In this document: in pieces, positions 26,750 through 35,997 of the stretch | How the letters are laid out: each line of letters opens with the position of its first letter | Numbering within the stretch: the stretch's first letter is position 1 | DNA from: an uncultured Paracoccaceae bacterium | GTDB lineage: Bacteria; Pseudomonadota; Alphaproteobacteria; Rhodobacterales; Rhodobacteraceae | DNA length: 64,000 nt | NCBI GenBank assembly: GCA_947501355.1 | Contig: CANMVA010000001.1 | Span: forward strand, 2,503,492-2,567,491 | Direction of reading: 5' to 3' | The notes under the pieces: generated by a model | What the model was told of the DNA's origin: nothing | Database searches by the model: none | The model's input: the letters and a program-made list of their open reading frames with translations, nothing else | Program-made: the position numbers and the translations under genes

Positions 26750-26765
26750 ATTCATTCGGATGAAT
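26750..26765. promoter_or_regulatory. Palindromic operator, copy 2 (before phnC1)
   Basis: ATTCATTCGGATGAAT, identical in all 16 bases to the copy before phnF1, and also placed directly before a start codon (ATG at 26770). It should block phnC1-D1-E1 expression when PhnF1 is bound. No Pho-box spacing could be found in the 240 bases upstream. Confidence 0.75.
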
Positions 26766-26769
26766 CGTG

Positions 26770-27570
26770 ATGGCTTCTGATCTTACCCTCACTGGTGTCT
26801 CCCGGCTCTTTGACGAAACGCGTGCCGTGGACAATGTCACGTTAAAGATCAAACCGGGGCAGTTCGTTGGCGTCATCGGTCGCTCTGGCGCTGGCAAGTC
26901 CACGATGCTCCGTTTGATCAATCGTCTTATCGACCCCAGCGAGGGGTCGATTTCGTTCGGGGGTGTCGAAATCACGAGCCTCCGCGGCAAGGCCCTGCGC
27001 AATTGGCGTCGCGATTGCGCGATGATTTTCCAACAATTCAATCTGGTGGACCGGCTGGACGTGCTGACCAATGTGCTTGTCGGGCGGCTGGCTGAACATG
27101 GGTTTCTCAGTTCCATGGCCATGAAATTCACCGACGCAGAGCGCGCGATGGCGCTGCAAGCTCTGGACCGGCTGGATTTGGTGCCACAAGCCCTACAACG
27201 CGCAGGCACGTTGTCCGGCGGGCAGCAACAGCGTGTGGCGATTGCTAAGGCTCTTGTGCAGCAACCCAAGATTATGCTGGCCGATGAGCCGATTGCCTCC
27301 CTTGATCCTGCGAATGCGACCCTCGTCATGGATGGCCTGCGCCAGATCAACAAGGAAGACGGGCTGACCGTTCTGGTGAACCTCCACACACTCGACACCG
27401 CACGCGCGTATTGCGACAGGATTATCGCGATGCGCAGTGGTCAAGTGTTCTTTGACGGGGTTGCAGCCCAACTCACGAATGATGTCGTGCGGGACATTTA
27501 CGGCCTCGAAGGCCTCCGAGAATTCAATGAGGCGGTGACGTCGACCCAATCTGTCGCCCTACCCGCCTGA
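26770..27570 (+). CDS. phnC: Phosphonate ABC transporter ATPase PhnC, system 1
   Basis: 266 residues with Walker [10 protein letters not shown], signature LSGGQQQRV and Walker [12 protein letters not shown], typical of PhnC. The ATG at 26770 is taken, one codon inside the ORF-track GTG. It powers uptake through the two PhnE proteins encoded next. It is separated from phnM1 by 242 bases holding the PhnF1-type palindrome, which indicates its own promoter within the same regulon. Confidence 0.94.
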   Translation: MASDLTLTGVSRLFDETRAVDNVTLKIKPGQFVGVIGRSGAGKSTMLRLINRLIDPSEGSISFGGVEITSLRGKALRNWRRDCAMIFQQFNLVDRLDVLTNVLVGRLAEHGFLSSMAMKFTDAERAMALQALDRLDLVPQALQRAGTLSGGQQQRVAIAKALVQQPKIMLADEPIASLDPANATLVMDGLRQINKEDGLTVLVNLHTLDTARAYCDRIIAMRSGQVFFDGVAAQLTNDVVRDIYGLEGLREFNEAVTSTQSVALPA

Positions 27571-27612
27571 CCCGAGTTTCCAACTGCCAAACCAACCAAG
27601 GGGGACCTGACC

Positions 27613-28512
27613 ATGAAATACCTTGTTACCACTGCACTGACCGCTCTGCTGGCCACAACGGCTGTCGCTGATGACTGGAAAGACGACTACCAGATCATCC
27701 GGTTCGGCATCCTGTCTGGTGAGAATGAAAAAGACCGGATCGCACGTTACACACCGTTTGAGGCGTATCTTGAACGCGAACTCGGCGTTGAGGTCGAAAT
27801 CTTTACCGCAGGCGCATATGACGGTGTGATCCAGGCCCTGGCAGCCGACCAGATCGAGTTTGCGTTCCTCGGCTCGTCCTCTTACGCCGCTGCCTACACT
27901 GCAACCGATGGCGCCGTCGTGCCACTGGTGAGCCGCCTGCAGAATGATGATTCAACCGGCTATTACTCTATCCTTGTCACCCGCTGCGACAGCGGCCTGA
28001 ACGATCTGGCTTCGCTGGAGGGCAAAGTCCTTGCATTCGCCGACCCGGATTCAACGTCAGGCTATGCAGTGCCGTATTACAACATCGCACAGGAAGTCGA
28101 CCCAAAGACCTTCTTCTCGGCCACGCCGTTCTCCGGCTCGCATGAAGCTGGCGTCGCTGGTGTTGTGCAGGGCACATTCGATGCGGCCGCCACATACATG
28201 ACAAACGAGACCTCGGGGATCATCCCGCGCATGGTTGAGAAAGGCATGATCGCGGAAGGCGAAGCCTGCCCGATCTGGCAGTCTCCCGAAATCACATCTG
28301 GTCCCCTGACTGCGCGCGCCAATTTGCCGGAAGAGCTGATCGAAGCGATGCGCACGGCGATGTTGGAGTTGGCTGAGAAAGACATGGCGGCCCTCAAGGA
28401 AATGTCTGGTGGCGAAACATCGACGCAGAAAGATTGGATTGCGGTCGATCAGGAGCGCTACCAGTGGATCGTGGACATGCGCGCGTGGCTGAAAGAGCAG
28501 CGCCGGTCCTAA
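27613..28512 (+). CDS. phnD: Phosphonate-binding periplasmic protein PhnD, system 1
   Basis: 299 residues with a signal peptide of about 19 residues ending in VADD. GGGGA stands before the ATG. The phosphonate-binding helix start is DPDSTSGY, matching the ST-S-GY motif that holds the phosphonate group in E. coli PhnD; the segment GSSSYAAAY lines the other side. It should bind a phosphonate in the periplasm and deliver it to PhnE. It is followed by a hairpin that may raise its level relative to the permeases. Confidence 0.93.
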   Translation: MKYLVTTALTALLATTAVADDWKDDYQIIRFGILSGENEKDRIARYTPFEAYLERELGVEVEIFTAGAYDGVIQALAADQIEFAFLGSSSYAAAYTATDGAVVPLVSRLQNDDSTGYYSILVTRCDSGLNDLASLEGKVLAFADPDSTSGYAVPYYNIAQEVDPKTFFSATPFSGSHEAGVAGVVQGTFDAAATYMTNETSGIIPRMVEKGMIAEGEACPIWQSPEITSGPLTARANLPEELIEAMRTAMLELAEKDMAALKEMSGGETSTQKDWIAVDQERYQWIVDMRAWLKEQRRS

Positions 28513-28525
28513 AATCAAAAACTTG

Positions 28526-28550
28526 GACCCTCGCCGATTTGGCGGGGGTC
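28526..28550 (+). terminator. Attenuator-like hairpin between phnD1 and phnE1
   Basis: GACCCTCGCC and GGCGGGGGTC pair over ten bases (one T-G pair) around a five-base loop, followed by TTTGTTTG. It looks like a leaky terminator that lets binding protein outnumber permease. A similar hairpin stands at the same place in transporter 2. Confidence 0.7.
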
Positions 28551-28572
28551 TTTGTTTGTGGGGATTTCAAAC

Positions 28573-29505
28573 ATGACCGCTGCCGCCGACGTGACGCCCC
28601 TGCGTCCGATTGATCAGTTTGAGTTTGACTATGCTGCCCAGAGGCGGCGCGCGAAGCTTGGTTGGCTGATCGCGAGTATCCTGTTTTTCGTGTTTTTTGC
28701 TTTTTCGGCGTGGCTCGGAGATTTCTTTAAGGTCACGCAGGTCACATTGCCGGATGGATCGCGAGACTGGCGCTGGATCATTCCGGCAGGTCTCCCCCGA
28801 TTGGGGGAATTTATCGAAAAGACGCTCCCGGTTCTGCGGTGGGACACCTTTGGCGCAGATTTTGCCGAATGGTTCTGGCGTTGGCACATCTGGCTGAACC
28901 TCTTGGTTGAAACCATTTTGATCGCCTTCATGGCGACAGTGCTTGGCGTGTTCGGTGGGTTTGTCATGTCATTCCCGGCTTCCCGAAATCTCGCCCCAAA
29001 CAAGTGGGTGCTTTGGTTCAGCCGTCGCTACCTCGAAATTGCGCGCACAGTGCCGGAACTCGTCTGGGCGCTCATATTTGTCTTCTGCTTTTCAGTGGGC
29101 CCTATGGCGGGCGTGTTGGCCATCGGGCTGCATACCGCGGGAGCCTTGGGCAAGCTCTATTCGGAAGTGAACGAAAACATCGACATGCGTCCGCTGGAAG
29201 GCGTCAAAGCGGCTGGCGGCACATGGTTTGATCAAATCCGTTACGGCGCCGTCCCGCAGGTCATGCCGAACATCATCAGCTATACGCTGTTGCGGTTCGA
29301 GATCAACGTGCGCGCCTCTTCCATCATTGGCTACGTCGGCGCAGGCGGGCTTGGCCAGGAGTTCCGCGAGGCGCTCTCCTTGCAGGAATACACCGACCTG
29401 TCAGCCTTGTTCCTGATCATCTTTGTGACCGTCATGGTCATTGACTACGGATCAGAAAAGCTGCGCCACAAGGTTATCGGACTTGAGAAAGGGCCAGCGA
29501 CATGA
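28573..29505 (+). CDS. phnE: Phosphonate ABC transporter permease PhnE, system 1, first copy
   Basis: 310 residues. The ATG at 28573 is chosen because GGGGA precedes it; the seven-residue ORF-track extension begins in the hairpin. One N-terminal membrane helix is followed by a periplasmic segment and five further helices. The coupling loop EGVKAAGGTWFDQI fits the permease EAA motif. It should form a heterodimer with the second PhnE encoded 34 bases downstream. Confidence 0.92.
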   Translation: MTAAADVTPLRPIDQFEFDYAAQRRRAKLGWLIASILFFVFFAFSAWLGDFFKVTQVTLPDGSRDWRWIIPAGLPRLGEFIEKTLPVLRWDTFGADFAEWFWRWHIWLNLLVETILIAFMATVLGVFGGFVMSFPASRNLAPNKWVLWFSRRYLEIARTVPELVWALIFVFCFSVGPMAGVLAIGLHTAGALGKLYSEVNENIDMRPLEGVKAAGGTWFDQIRYGAVPQVMPNIISYTLLRFEINVRASSIIGYVGAGGLGQEFREALSLQEYTDLSALFLIIFVTVMVIDYGSEKLRHKVIGLEKGPAT

Positions 29506-29539
29506 CTGTCCTATCGCTTTGCTGCCTGAGGACTGCGAC

Positions 29540-30397
29540 ATGACCCCGACCGACGCCCAGATCGAAAACTGGATGAAAAAGCAGCCCCGCGCTTTCCGGG
29601 ACACCCCGGTCGTCCGGGCGCGCAAAATCGCGCTCTGGACTGGCTTCTTCGCTTTGTTCGCGTGGTGTCTTTACGACTTCAATTTCTCACCAGATCGGAT
29701 CTGGATTGGCCTTCAGCGTCTTGGGACCGTTGTGTCCTTCATGTTCCCGCCGCACTTTTGGGAAACCTGGCCGGAATGGGTTGAGGTGTTCACAGCGCTT
29801 GGCGAAACCGTCGCCATGGCGTTTTTAGGCACCGTATTAGGGCTTATCATCGCCTTTCCAATTTCCTTCCTTGGGGCCAAGAACATCACCCGTATTTTCT
29901 GGCTGCGCCACTCTGCGCGCCGCGGCTATGACATCATCCGGGCGTTTGAGACACTCATCCTCGCGCTGATCTTCATCCGAGCCTTTGGCTTGGGTCCCTT
30001 GGCAGGCATTCTTGCCATCGCAGTCTCAGAAATCGGGACCTTCGGAAAGCTCTTCTCAGAAGCGCTGGAGAACACCTCAAAACGCCCGGTAGAGGGCGTT
30101 GTCGCCTCGGGCGGATCACGGTTCCAATCTATTCTCTATGGGATTATGCCGCAGGTTCTGCCAGTGCATCTGTCCATCATCCTGTACAACTTCGAATCCA
30201 ACGTCCGCTCTTCCACGATCCTTGGCATCGTCGGCGCAGGCGGCATTGGCTTTATGCTGTCTGACCGGATTGCGGGGCTCTTTTGGGATCAGGTCTGGAC
30301 GATCATCTTCCTGATCATCGCGATGGTCTATATCGTTGATTACCTCTCCGGCCTGATCCGCACCCGGGTCATTGGTAAATGGGAGGGCGCGCACTGA
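29540..30397 (+). CDS. phnE: Phosphonate ABC transporter permease PhnE, system 1, second copy
   Basis: 285 residues, starting at 29540 (MTPTDAQ) behind TGAGGA; the longer ORF-track start runs into the previous gene. The helix pattern is that of PhnE, with the coupling loop EGVVASGGSRFQSI. It pairs with the preceding permease. Its stop overlaps the start of the acyltransferase gene (TGATG). Confidence 0.92.
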   Translation: MTPTDAQIENWMKKQPRAFRDTPVVRARKIALWTGFFALFAWCLYDFNFSPDRIWIGLQRLGTVVSFMFPPHFWETWPEWVEVFTALGETVAMAFLGTVLGLIIAFPISFLGAKNITRIFWLRHSARRGYDIIRAFETLILALIFIRAFGLGPLAGILAIAVSEIGTFGKLFSEALENTSKRPVEGVVASGGSRFQSILYGIMPQVLPVHLSIILYNFESNVRSSTILGIVGAGGIGFMLSDRIAGLFWDQVWTIIFLIIAMVYIVDYLSGLIRTRVIGKWEGAH

Positions 30398-31022
30398 TGG
30401 CAGGTGCCGGTTCCAAAAACGCCCTTTCCGAGACCCCGACACTCCATGAGGGCGCCATCGTCGACGATTTCGAGTTGGGGATGTGGACCGAAGTGGGAAA
30501 AGGCACAACGCTTAAACACGGGTCAATGGGCGATTGGTCCTACATCACGCAAGACTGCCATGCGATCTGGACGACGATCGGAAAGATGTGCTCAATCGCC
30601 AAAACCACACGTATCAATCCCGGTAACCACCCGACATGGCGCGCAGTGCAGCATCATTCGGTCTATCGCGCCGAAGCCTACGGGTGGGCGACGATGACGA
30701 CGCCTTTTTCGACTGGCGCAAAGCGGATTGGGTGACGATTGGCCATGACGTCTGGATCGGACATGGGGTGACTGTGACGGCTGGCGTGACGATCGGGACT
30801 GGTGCCGTAATCGGCGCCGGCGCGGTTGTGACCAAAGATGTCGACCCCTACACGGTGATCGGTGGCGTCCCGGCCCGCTTTATCAAACGCCGCTTCACCA
30901 AAGCTCAGGCAGACGCCCTGCAGGAGATTGCGATTTGGGAGTGGTCGCACGACGCATACAAGGCGGCCTTGCCTGATGTGCGTGCGCTGGAGATCGATGC
31001 GTTTATTGCGAAATACGGCTAG
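30397..31022 (+). pseudogene. Hexapeptide-repeat acyltransferase of phosphonate metabolism, frameshifted
   Basis: Two overlapping frames (30397 to about 30685, and about 30690 to 31022) together give one left-handed beta-helix acyltransferase resembling the intact gene at 40670. The first frame holds the N-terminal turns and the HHSVYR segment; the second holds [14 protein letters not shown] and further hexapeptides ending in GGVPARFI. Reading is restored by adding one G in the run GGGTGGG near 30686. The break is therefore a single-base deletion or a sequencing error. The family occurs in many phn operons and may acylate aminophosphonates or intermediates. Confidence 0.8.
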
Positions 31023-31580
31023 ATGCGCCTCGTCTTACCTTCTGCAGACGGTCTTGATGCCTACTGCACCGCGCTTGAAACCGGCTGGTCCCCGCGCACG
31101 ACCCGACCAGAAGCCGCGATGGAGGAATTGCAGGCAATCTCACGCGATGCAAAGGCCTTCCTTGCATCCCTGAATGATCCCGGCGCGTGTGGCCCCGACA
31201 TCCAGTTGCCAGACGGCAGCTCTGTGAAACGCCTTCCAAGTTTCCGCCGCTGGATGTGGAAGGATGGCTTTTGCGGCAGCATCGAGCTTCGATGGCAGCA
31301 CGGCACCAATGCCCTCCCCCCGACATGCCAAGGCCATATCGGATATTCCGTTGTTCCGTGGCGCAGGCGCGAAGGGGTGGCAACAGCCGCACTCGCAGCA
31401 CTTTTGCCAGAGGCCCGGCACGTTGGCCTGACCGCCGTCGACCTGACCGCTGATCCGAGCAACATCGCTTCCATCCGCGTGATCAAGGCCAACGGAGGAC
31501 AGCTGGTCGAACGCCGTGACAAAATGCACGTCCATGGAGAGGGTCAGGAGCTGCTTTACCGTATAGATCTTGTTGTATGA
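31023..31580 (+). CDS. GNAT-family N-acetyltransferase
   Basis: 185 residues with the acetyl-CoA-binding loop VVPWRRREGVATAAL and a following VDLTADPSNIASIRVIKANGG segment typical of the GNAT fold. It starts directly after the acyltransferase stop. By position it could acetylate an aminoalkylphosphonate, as PhnO does in E. coli, but it is not close to PhnO and is longer, so this is inference. Confidence 0.8.
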   Translation: MRLVLPSADGLDAYCTALETGWSPRTTRPEAAMEELQAISRDAKAFLASLNDPGACGPDIQLPDGSSVKRLPSFRRWMWKDGFCGSIELRWQHGTNALPPTCQGHIGYSVVPWRRREGVATAALAALLPEARHVGLTAVDLTADPSNIASIRVIKANGGQLVERRDKMHVHGEGQELLYRIDLVV

Positions 31581-32644
31581 TCAGCGCTCAGAAAGACCAT
31601 CGTTCAATTGTCTCCGCAATCGCGCTTGGGACTGTCGGGGGCACGTTATTCTATGTCCTCAACCTACCGCTCCCATGGATGCTGGGCGCGATAATCGTCA
31701 CGTTGATCGGGACACTTGCCAAATGGAACCTGACCGGTCCTGAAAAAGCCCGCCCATACGTCGTCGCAGTGATCGGGGTGATGCTCGGGTCGGGGTTCAA
31801 GCCCGATACGTTTGACCAACTTGGTCAATGGGCGGTTTCGCTGGTCGGGCTTGTCGTCTGCGTCGCGGCATCGGCTTTTCTTGTTCAAGAGTACCTTCAT
31901 AGGTTTGGAGGCCAATCTCGTGTGACGGCGATTTTTAGCGCTATGCCGGGAGGTGTGGTCGAAATGGTCGAGGCGGGGCGCGCCGAAGGCGGCGATGAAA
32001 AGGCAATCATTCTTGCGCATGTCTGGCGCATCATCCTTGTCATCGCGGCCATCGCAGTCTGGTTTAGATTTGTCTTGGGTTTTGAAGTTGACGGGACGAT
32101 TCCGATGTCTTCGAACCCGACCGGGCCGATGGACTTGTTGGTCCTTGGGGTGTGTGCTGTCCTGGGCAGCGCCCTGGGACTGGGTCTCAGGCTACCAGCG
32201 CCCACTTTTATCGGCCCCATGGTCTTGAGCGCCGCTGCCCACATGACAGGGCTCACCTACAGCAGCCCACCGCTTGCATTGGTCATTGCGGCCCAAATTG
32301 TTTTAGGCGTGATTGTCGGCTGCCGGTTCAAGGGAAGCCAGACTGGGGACGTTTTCCATGCCTTGAAACTGGCAGTCGTTTCCACTGCGATCATGATGGC
32401 AGTCGCCGTCAGTCTTGCCTGGGCTGTGCATCTGATAACGGGACACAGCCCCGCGCAGCTTCTTTTGGCCTATGCTCCTGGCGGTCTGAATGAGATGAGC
32501 ATCGTGTCCTTGGCAATTCAAGCCGACGTCGCCTTCGTGGCAACGCATCACCTCTTTCGAATTGTTGCGTTGCTCGCCCTCGCGGGGACGGTATTGGCAA
32601 GACTTGCAAAGGCCATAAACGCTGCTTCGAAAGATACTTCATGA
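31577..32644 (+). CDS. AbrB-family membrane protein (duplicated ten-helix type)
   Basis: 355 residues, almost entirely hydrophobic, with about ten membrane helices in two similar halves. Each half has a PWMLGAI / APTFIGPMVL type segment and an SAMPGGVVEM / AYAPGGLNEM segment, the signature of the AbrB duplication family (COG3180). Function of this family is not well established; regulators of ammonia-related genes and transport have been suggested. Its four-base overlap with the GNAT gene places it in the phosphonate operon, so it may import or export a phosphonate-derived compound. Confidence 0.8.
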   Translation: MISAQKDHRSIVSAIALGTVGGTLFYVLNLPLPWMLGAIIVTLIGTLAKWNLTGPEKARPYVVAVIGVMLGSGFKPDTFDQLGQWAVSLVGLVVCVAASAFLVQEYLHRFGGQSRVTAIFSAMPGGVVEMVEAGRAEGGDEKAIILAHVWRIILVIAAIAVWFRFVLGFEVDGTIPMSSNPTGPMDLLVLGVCAVLGSALGLGLRLPAPTFIGPMVLSAAAHMTGLTYSSPPLALVIAAQIVLGVIVGCRFKGSQTGDVFHALKLAVVSTAIMMAVAVSLAWAVHLITGHSPAQLLLAYAPGGLNEMSIVSLAIQADVAFVATHHLFRIVALLALAGTVLARLAKAINAASKDTS

Positions 32645-32695
32645 CAAGGGGTTCGAAGCAACGTGTTGCCCCTTCCAATCAATTGAGGTCCGCCA

Positions 32696-33268
32696 ATGCC
32701 CGTTTCTGACCTGCGGTTTCAAATACATACCGAAATCGCTGGCATCGCGCCCTTCGACGATGCTGAGCGCGAAACCATCCATGACGCGCTTGAATGGTTA
32801 GACAGTGCGGCGGAGATTTTTCGTTTGCAGAAACCAGCCACGCCGCCGAAGCACCTGGTCTCTTACTTCCTGTTGGTGGATGGCGATCATATTCTGCTGG
32901 TCGATCACATCAAAGCTGGCCTCTGGTTGCCGTCCGGTGGGCATGTCGACCCCGGTGAACATCCGCGCGACACCGTCGCTCGGGAAATTGTCGAGGAGTT
33001 GGGCATTCAGGCGGACTTCGCGTTCCCAGACCCTCAATTCATCACCGCAACCACGACCGTCGGCAGCACGCCCGGTCATATCGATATGTCGCTTTGGTAT
33101 GTAGTCAGAGGGGATCGCCGACAAGACCTTGCGTTCCACCGTTCCGAGTTTACACAAATCAAATGGTTCCATCGCCGCAATGCTCCATCTGAGCGTTGCG
33201 AACCGGAACTGCATCGGTTTCTGGCCAAATTGGAAGTCTTGGAGAAACAGGAGCACAACAGCGAGTGA
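32696..33268 (+). CDS. NUDIX hydrolase
   Basis: 190 residues with a complete NUDIX box: GGHVDPGEHPRDTVAREIVEEL, matching G-x5-E-x7-REUxEExGU. NUDIX enzymes cleave nucleoside diphosphates linked to another group. It stands 51 bases after the AbrB gene and before the Pho box of phnM2. A role on nucleotide or ribose-diphosphate by-products of phosphonate breakdown is possible but not shown. Confidence 0.85.
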   Translation: MPVSDLRFQIHTEIAGIAPFDDAERETIHDALEWLDSAAEIFRLQKPATPPKHLVSYFLLVDGDHILLVDHIKAGLWLPSGGHVDPGEHPRDTVAREIVEELGIQADFAFPDPQFITATTTVGSTPGHIDMSLWYVVRGDRRQDLAFHRSEFTQIKWFHRRNAPSERCEPELHRFLAKLEVLEKQEHNSE

Positions 33269-33315
33269 GGTGCGGCTTCAGTTTTGCTTACGAAACACAT
33301 CGCAACACTTAGGCA

Positions 33316-33344
33316 CTGTCACGGGGCTGTTGCATAATCGTTGC
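33316..33344 (+). promoter_or_regulatory. Pho box upstream of phnM2
   Basis: CTGTCAC, CTGTTGC and TCGTTGC follow each other with four-base spacers. The first two match the PhoB consensus at 11 of 14 positions. It lies about 70 bases before the phnM2 ATG and suggests that phnM2 and the kinase-like gene have their own phosphate-starvation promoter. Confidence 0.55.
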
Positions 33345-33411
33345 AAAAGCGGGCGGCGGCTTGGCGTTACGCTCTCCGACAGAACGAAACACATAACAGT
33401 TTGAGAGATCC

Positions 33412-34599
33412 ATGGATACGCTGCTTGAAAGACAGGTCCAATCGACCACAGGGCTAACCCTGACAGGTGGTCGCGTATTAGGGCCCGACAACACGTTCAC
33501 CAACGCAGATCTGCACATGGATGCAGGCATCATCACCGACACGGCCCCGGCTGCGGCTCAGGTGATGGACATGTCAGACTGTGTGATCCTGCCCGGTCTT
33601 GTCGACGCACATGGAGACGGGCATGAGCGCCACCTCATGCCGCGTGTTGGTGCTGACTTTCCCGAATGGGTTGCGCTTCGGAATGTGGATCGTGAGCTGA
33701 CCGCGAACGGGATCACAACGGCCTATCTGGCGCAATCCTATTCCTGGGAGGGCGACATGCGCGGCGCTGATGCTGCCCGGAAAGTTATCGAGGGACTAAA
33801 CGGCCTGCACCCTCGACCCGCAGCAGACATCCGCATCCAGTTGCGCTACGAGACCTTTTACCTCGACGGCGCAGACCAGTTGCTGGCGTGGCTGGAAGAC
33901 GGCACGGTGCAGTATGTTGTTTTCAACAATCATCTCCCCCAATTTGAACAGTTGCGGGACCAGCCCGAGCATATCGCGCGTTGGGCAGCGACCATCGGCC
34001 TGACACCTGACGATTTCTGGTCGTTGATGGCCAGAACTGTCGAGGGCGGTGTCGGTGTGCTCGACGCCATCATGCGCTTGTCGGAGGCCATGCGCCGCCT
34101 TGGCGTTCCCTTTGGCTCTCACGATGACCCTGACCCAGAGACCCGACGCCATTACAATGCGGTCGGCGCGACAATCGCAGAGTTTCCGCTGACACGCGCC
34201 GCTGCGCAAACTGCGCGCGATTTGGGGAATCCGATCATCATGGGCGCGCCCAACGCTTTGCGCGGGCTGAGCGCGTCGGGAAATGTCTCTGCACGGGAAC
34301 TGATTGAGGCCAATCTTTGCGACGCGCTGGTCTCGGATTACTATTTCCCGGCGCTTTTACATGCGCCGTTCAAACTGGTCCGAGACGGTGTTTGCGACCT
34401 TGCAACAGCGTGGCGCCTCGTCTCCTCTGGTCCGGCGAAAGCCGTTGGTCTTCACGACCGGGGCACTCTGGCCCCTGGATTGCGCGGCGATGTGGTTGTC
34501 GTGCGTCAGGACGATTTGGGTCGCCCACATGTCGTCGCCTGTTTCGTCTCTGGCCAACTGGCCTTTTTGGACCGGACCTACTCTGCGATCATGTCGTGA
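33412..34599 (+). CDS. PhnM-like amidohydrolase, stand-alone copy
   Basis: 395 residues of the PhnM branch of amidohydrolases. The metal motif is AHGD followed by GHERHLMPRVG, and GSHDDPD plus MGAPNALRG are kept. The segment MDHTPGQ of true PhnM is replaced by FNNHLPQ. PhnM4 shares this replacement (FNDHLSM), so the two form a subgroup apart from PhnM1 and PhnM3. It is not inside a phnG-L operon but is coupled to a P-loop kinase-like gene. It probably hydrolyses a related phosphonate ester or nucleotide; the substrate is unknown. Confidence 0.75.
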   Translation: MDTLLERQVQSTTGLTLTGGRVLGPDNTFTNADLHMDAGIITDTAPAAAQVMDMSDCVILPGLVDAHGDGHERHLMPRVGADFPEWVALRNVDRELTANGITTAYLAQSYSWEGDMRGADAARKVIEGLNGLHPRPAADIRIQLRYETFYLDGADQLLAWLEDGTVQYVVFNNHLPQFEQLRDQPEHIARWAATIGLTPDDFWSLMARTVEGGVGVLDAIMRLSEAMRRLGVPFGSHDDPDPETRRHYNAVGATIAEFPLTRAAAQTARDLGNPIIMGAPNALRGLSASGNVSARELIEANLCDALVSDYYFPALLHAPFKLVRDGVCDLATAWRLVSSGPAKAVGLHDRGTLAPGLRGDVVVVRQDDLGRPHVVACFVSGQLAFLDRTYSAIMS

Positions 34600-35219
34600 G
34601 CGCGCCACCCATTTTCGGTGACAGCAAGCATGACAAGCACCATCGGATCCTGATCACAGGATGTTCCGGCGGCGGGAAGTCAACCCTGATCGATGCGCTC
34701 TCTCGAGCGGGGCGCAGTGTCGTGCCCGAACCGGGACTGCGCATCCTGCGCAGTGAAAAGGCACGAGGCGGCACAGCGTTGCCGTGGCGCGACATGCCCG
34801 CCTTTTTGTGGAGCGCCGTGGCGGTGGCAAAGGCTGATCTGGAACGCGTCTCCAACAACACCGATCCCGTTTTCTTTGACAGGGGCCTGCTGGACGCGGC
34901 GGTCGGTCTTAAGCACCTGTGCGGCGTCCCGTTCGGTGACACCCTCGGAACTGGGTTTCCCTATGCAAAGCGTGTCGTTCTGGCACCACCATGGCGCGAA
35001 ATCTATGTGCGGACCGCGGACAGACAGCACAGCTTCGAAGACGCCACCAATGAATATGATCGCATCCGAGATGCCGCTGTAGAGCTGGGGTGCGACATCT
35101 TGGAATTGCCGCAAGTGGATGTGAAAACGCGGCTCAGCATCGTTGACTCCACGTTTGACCTTTCGCCACCGGTAACGGCGCGCCTTGAGGTGGGACCAAG
35201 ATTGACAAACCTTCGCTGA
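34596..35219 (+). CDS. P-loop ATPase/kinase-like protein coupled to phnM2
   Basis: 208 residues starting with GTG at 34596, which overlaps the phnM2 stop; the longer ORF-track start lies inside phnM2. Walker A is GCSGGGKST, and VFFDRGLLD follows as in nucleoside/NadR-type kinases. It resembles small AAA/kinase proteins and not PhnN, whose GPSGVGKD loop differs. The coupling suggests it phosphorylates, or is phosphorylated by, a product of PhnM2. Cluster 1 has no PhnN, so a replacement role is possible as inference. Confidence 0.7.
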   Translation: MSAPPIFGDSKHDKHHRILITGCSGGGKSTLIDALSRAGRSVVPEPGLRILRSEKARGGTALPWRDMPAFLWSAVAVAKADLERVSNNTDPVFFDRGLLDAAVGLKHLCGVPFGDTLGTGFPYAKRVVLAPPWREIYVRTADRQHSFEDATNEYDRIRDAAVELGCDILELPQVDVKTRLSIVDSTFDLSPPVTARLEVGPRLTNLR

Positions 35220-35372
35220 CGACTTACCCGCAGTATACCGGAGAGTATTATGCCAAACACGCTCACAGTTTTTGCGTTCGCTTACGCCCATTACTGGGAG
35301 CATCACGCGTGCGGCGGCATATCTTCGAGCGGTGACAGAGTCTAAGTCACATACCCCACCCCGAAGCCAACG

Positions 35373-35399
35373 AGCCGCCCATTTTGAGGCGGCTTTTTT
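35373..35399 (+). terminator. Rho-independent terminator after the phnM2 unit
   Basis: AGCCGCC and GGCGGCT form a perfect seven-base stem around an eight-base loop, followed by six T. It ends the plus-strand unit phnM2-kinase, about 150 bases after its last gene. The rest of the 312-base gap between 35219 and 35532 shows no gene. Confidence 0.85.
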
Positions 35400-35531
35400 C
35401 GTTCAGGAGACCCAAATGTCCTTCCGTCTTACCCCCCGCATTTACCGAAACAGCTCAACAAAATCCCATGTGGCCCCTCGCCGTTGGACCGTGTCCTTTG
35501 ATGCGCCTCCCCCATCGGGAGTACCACCGTT

Positions 35532-35846
35532 ATGAAAGGCATCTCCCTGATAAGCGCGGCGGGCGCTGTCGCACTTCTACTTGGCCAATCGACCTTTGCG
35601 GTTGCGAATGGTGGACCCATAGCGGATGTGCTTTGCAGCGCGGGGGCAGATATGCGCGACAGGCTCGAAACCCACTACCGGGCTGAGCGGTCTTGGGCGG
35701 GTTTGCGCGGCCCGGATGAGGTCATGGAGCTTTGGCAGGATGCGGATGGCGATTGGACTTTGATCATCCGGCACGCAAGTGGGAACTGGTGCATCGTCGC
35801 CATGGGCGACGCATTAGAGCCTTTTTCACATAGTCCCCACAGCTGA
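35532..35846 (+). CDS. Small secreted protein of unknown function (copy A)
   Basis: 104 residues with a signal peptide ending near FAVA-NG, giving a mature protein of about 80 residues with two cysteines. It resembles the gene on the opposite strand at 35998: both have a C-x(3-5)-M/R stretch, GLRxPxEVM/TM, an L/V-W-x-x-x-D-G-D/E-W segment and C-I-V-A-M-G at the end. I recognise no family. It lies between phosphonate units behind a terminator. Confidence 0.6.
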   Translation: MKGISLISAAGAVALLLGQSTFAVANGGPIADVLCSAGADMRDRLETHYRAERSWAGLRGPDEVMELWQDADGDWTLIIRHASGNWCIVAMGDALEPFSHSPHS

Positions 35847-35997
35847 GACTGCGCTTGGGGGCGCTACTTGTGCCCCCAAGGTTGCCTCTGACCGGTCTGG
35901 GCCATTCGTACAAACAAGTTGCCCACGTTGCCTGACGCATTCCGACGCCATCTTCATGGCCTACGCCAGCAAATGATCTTTTTAAGGTGAAACCGAC

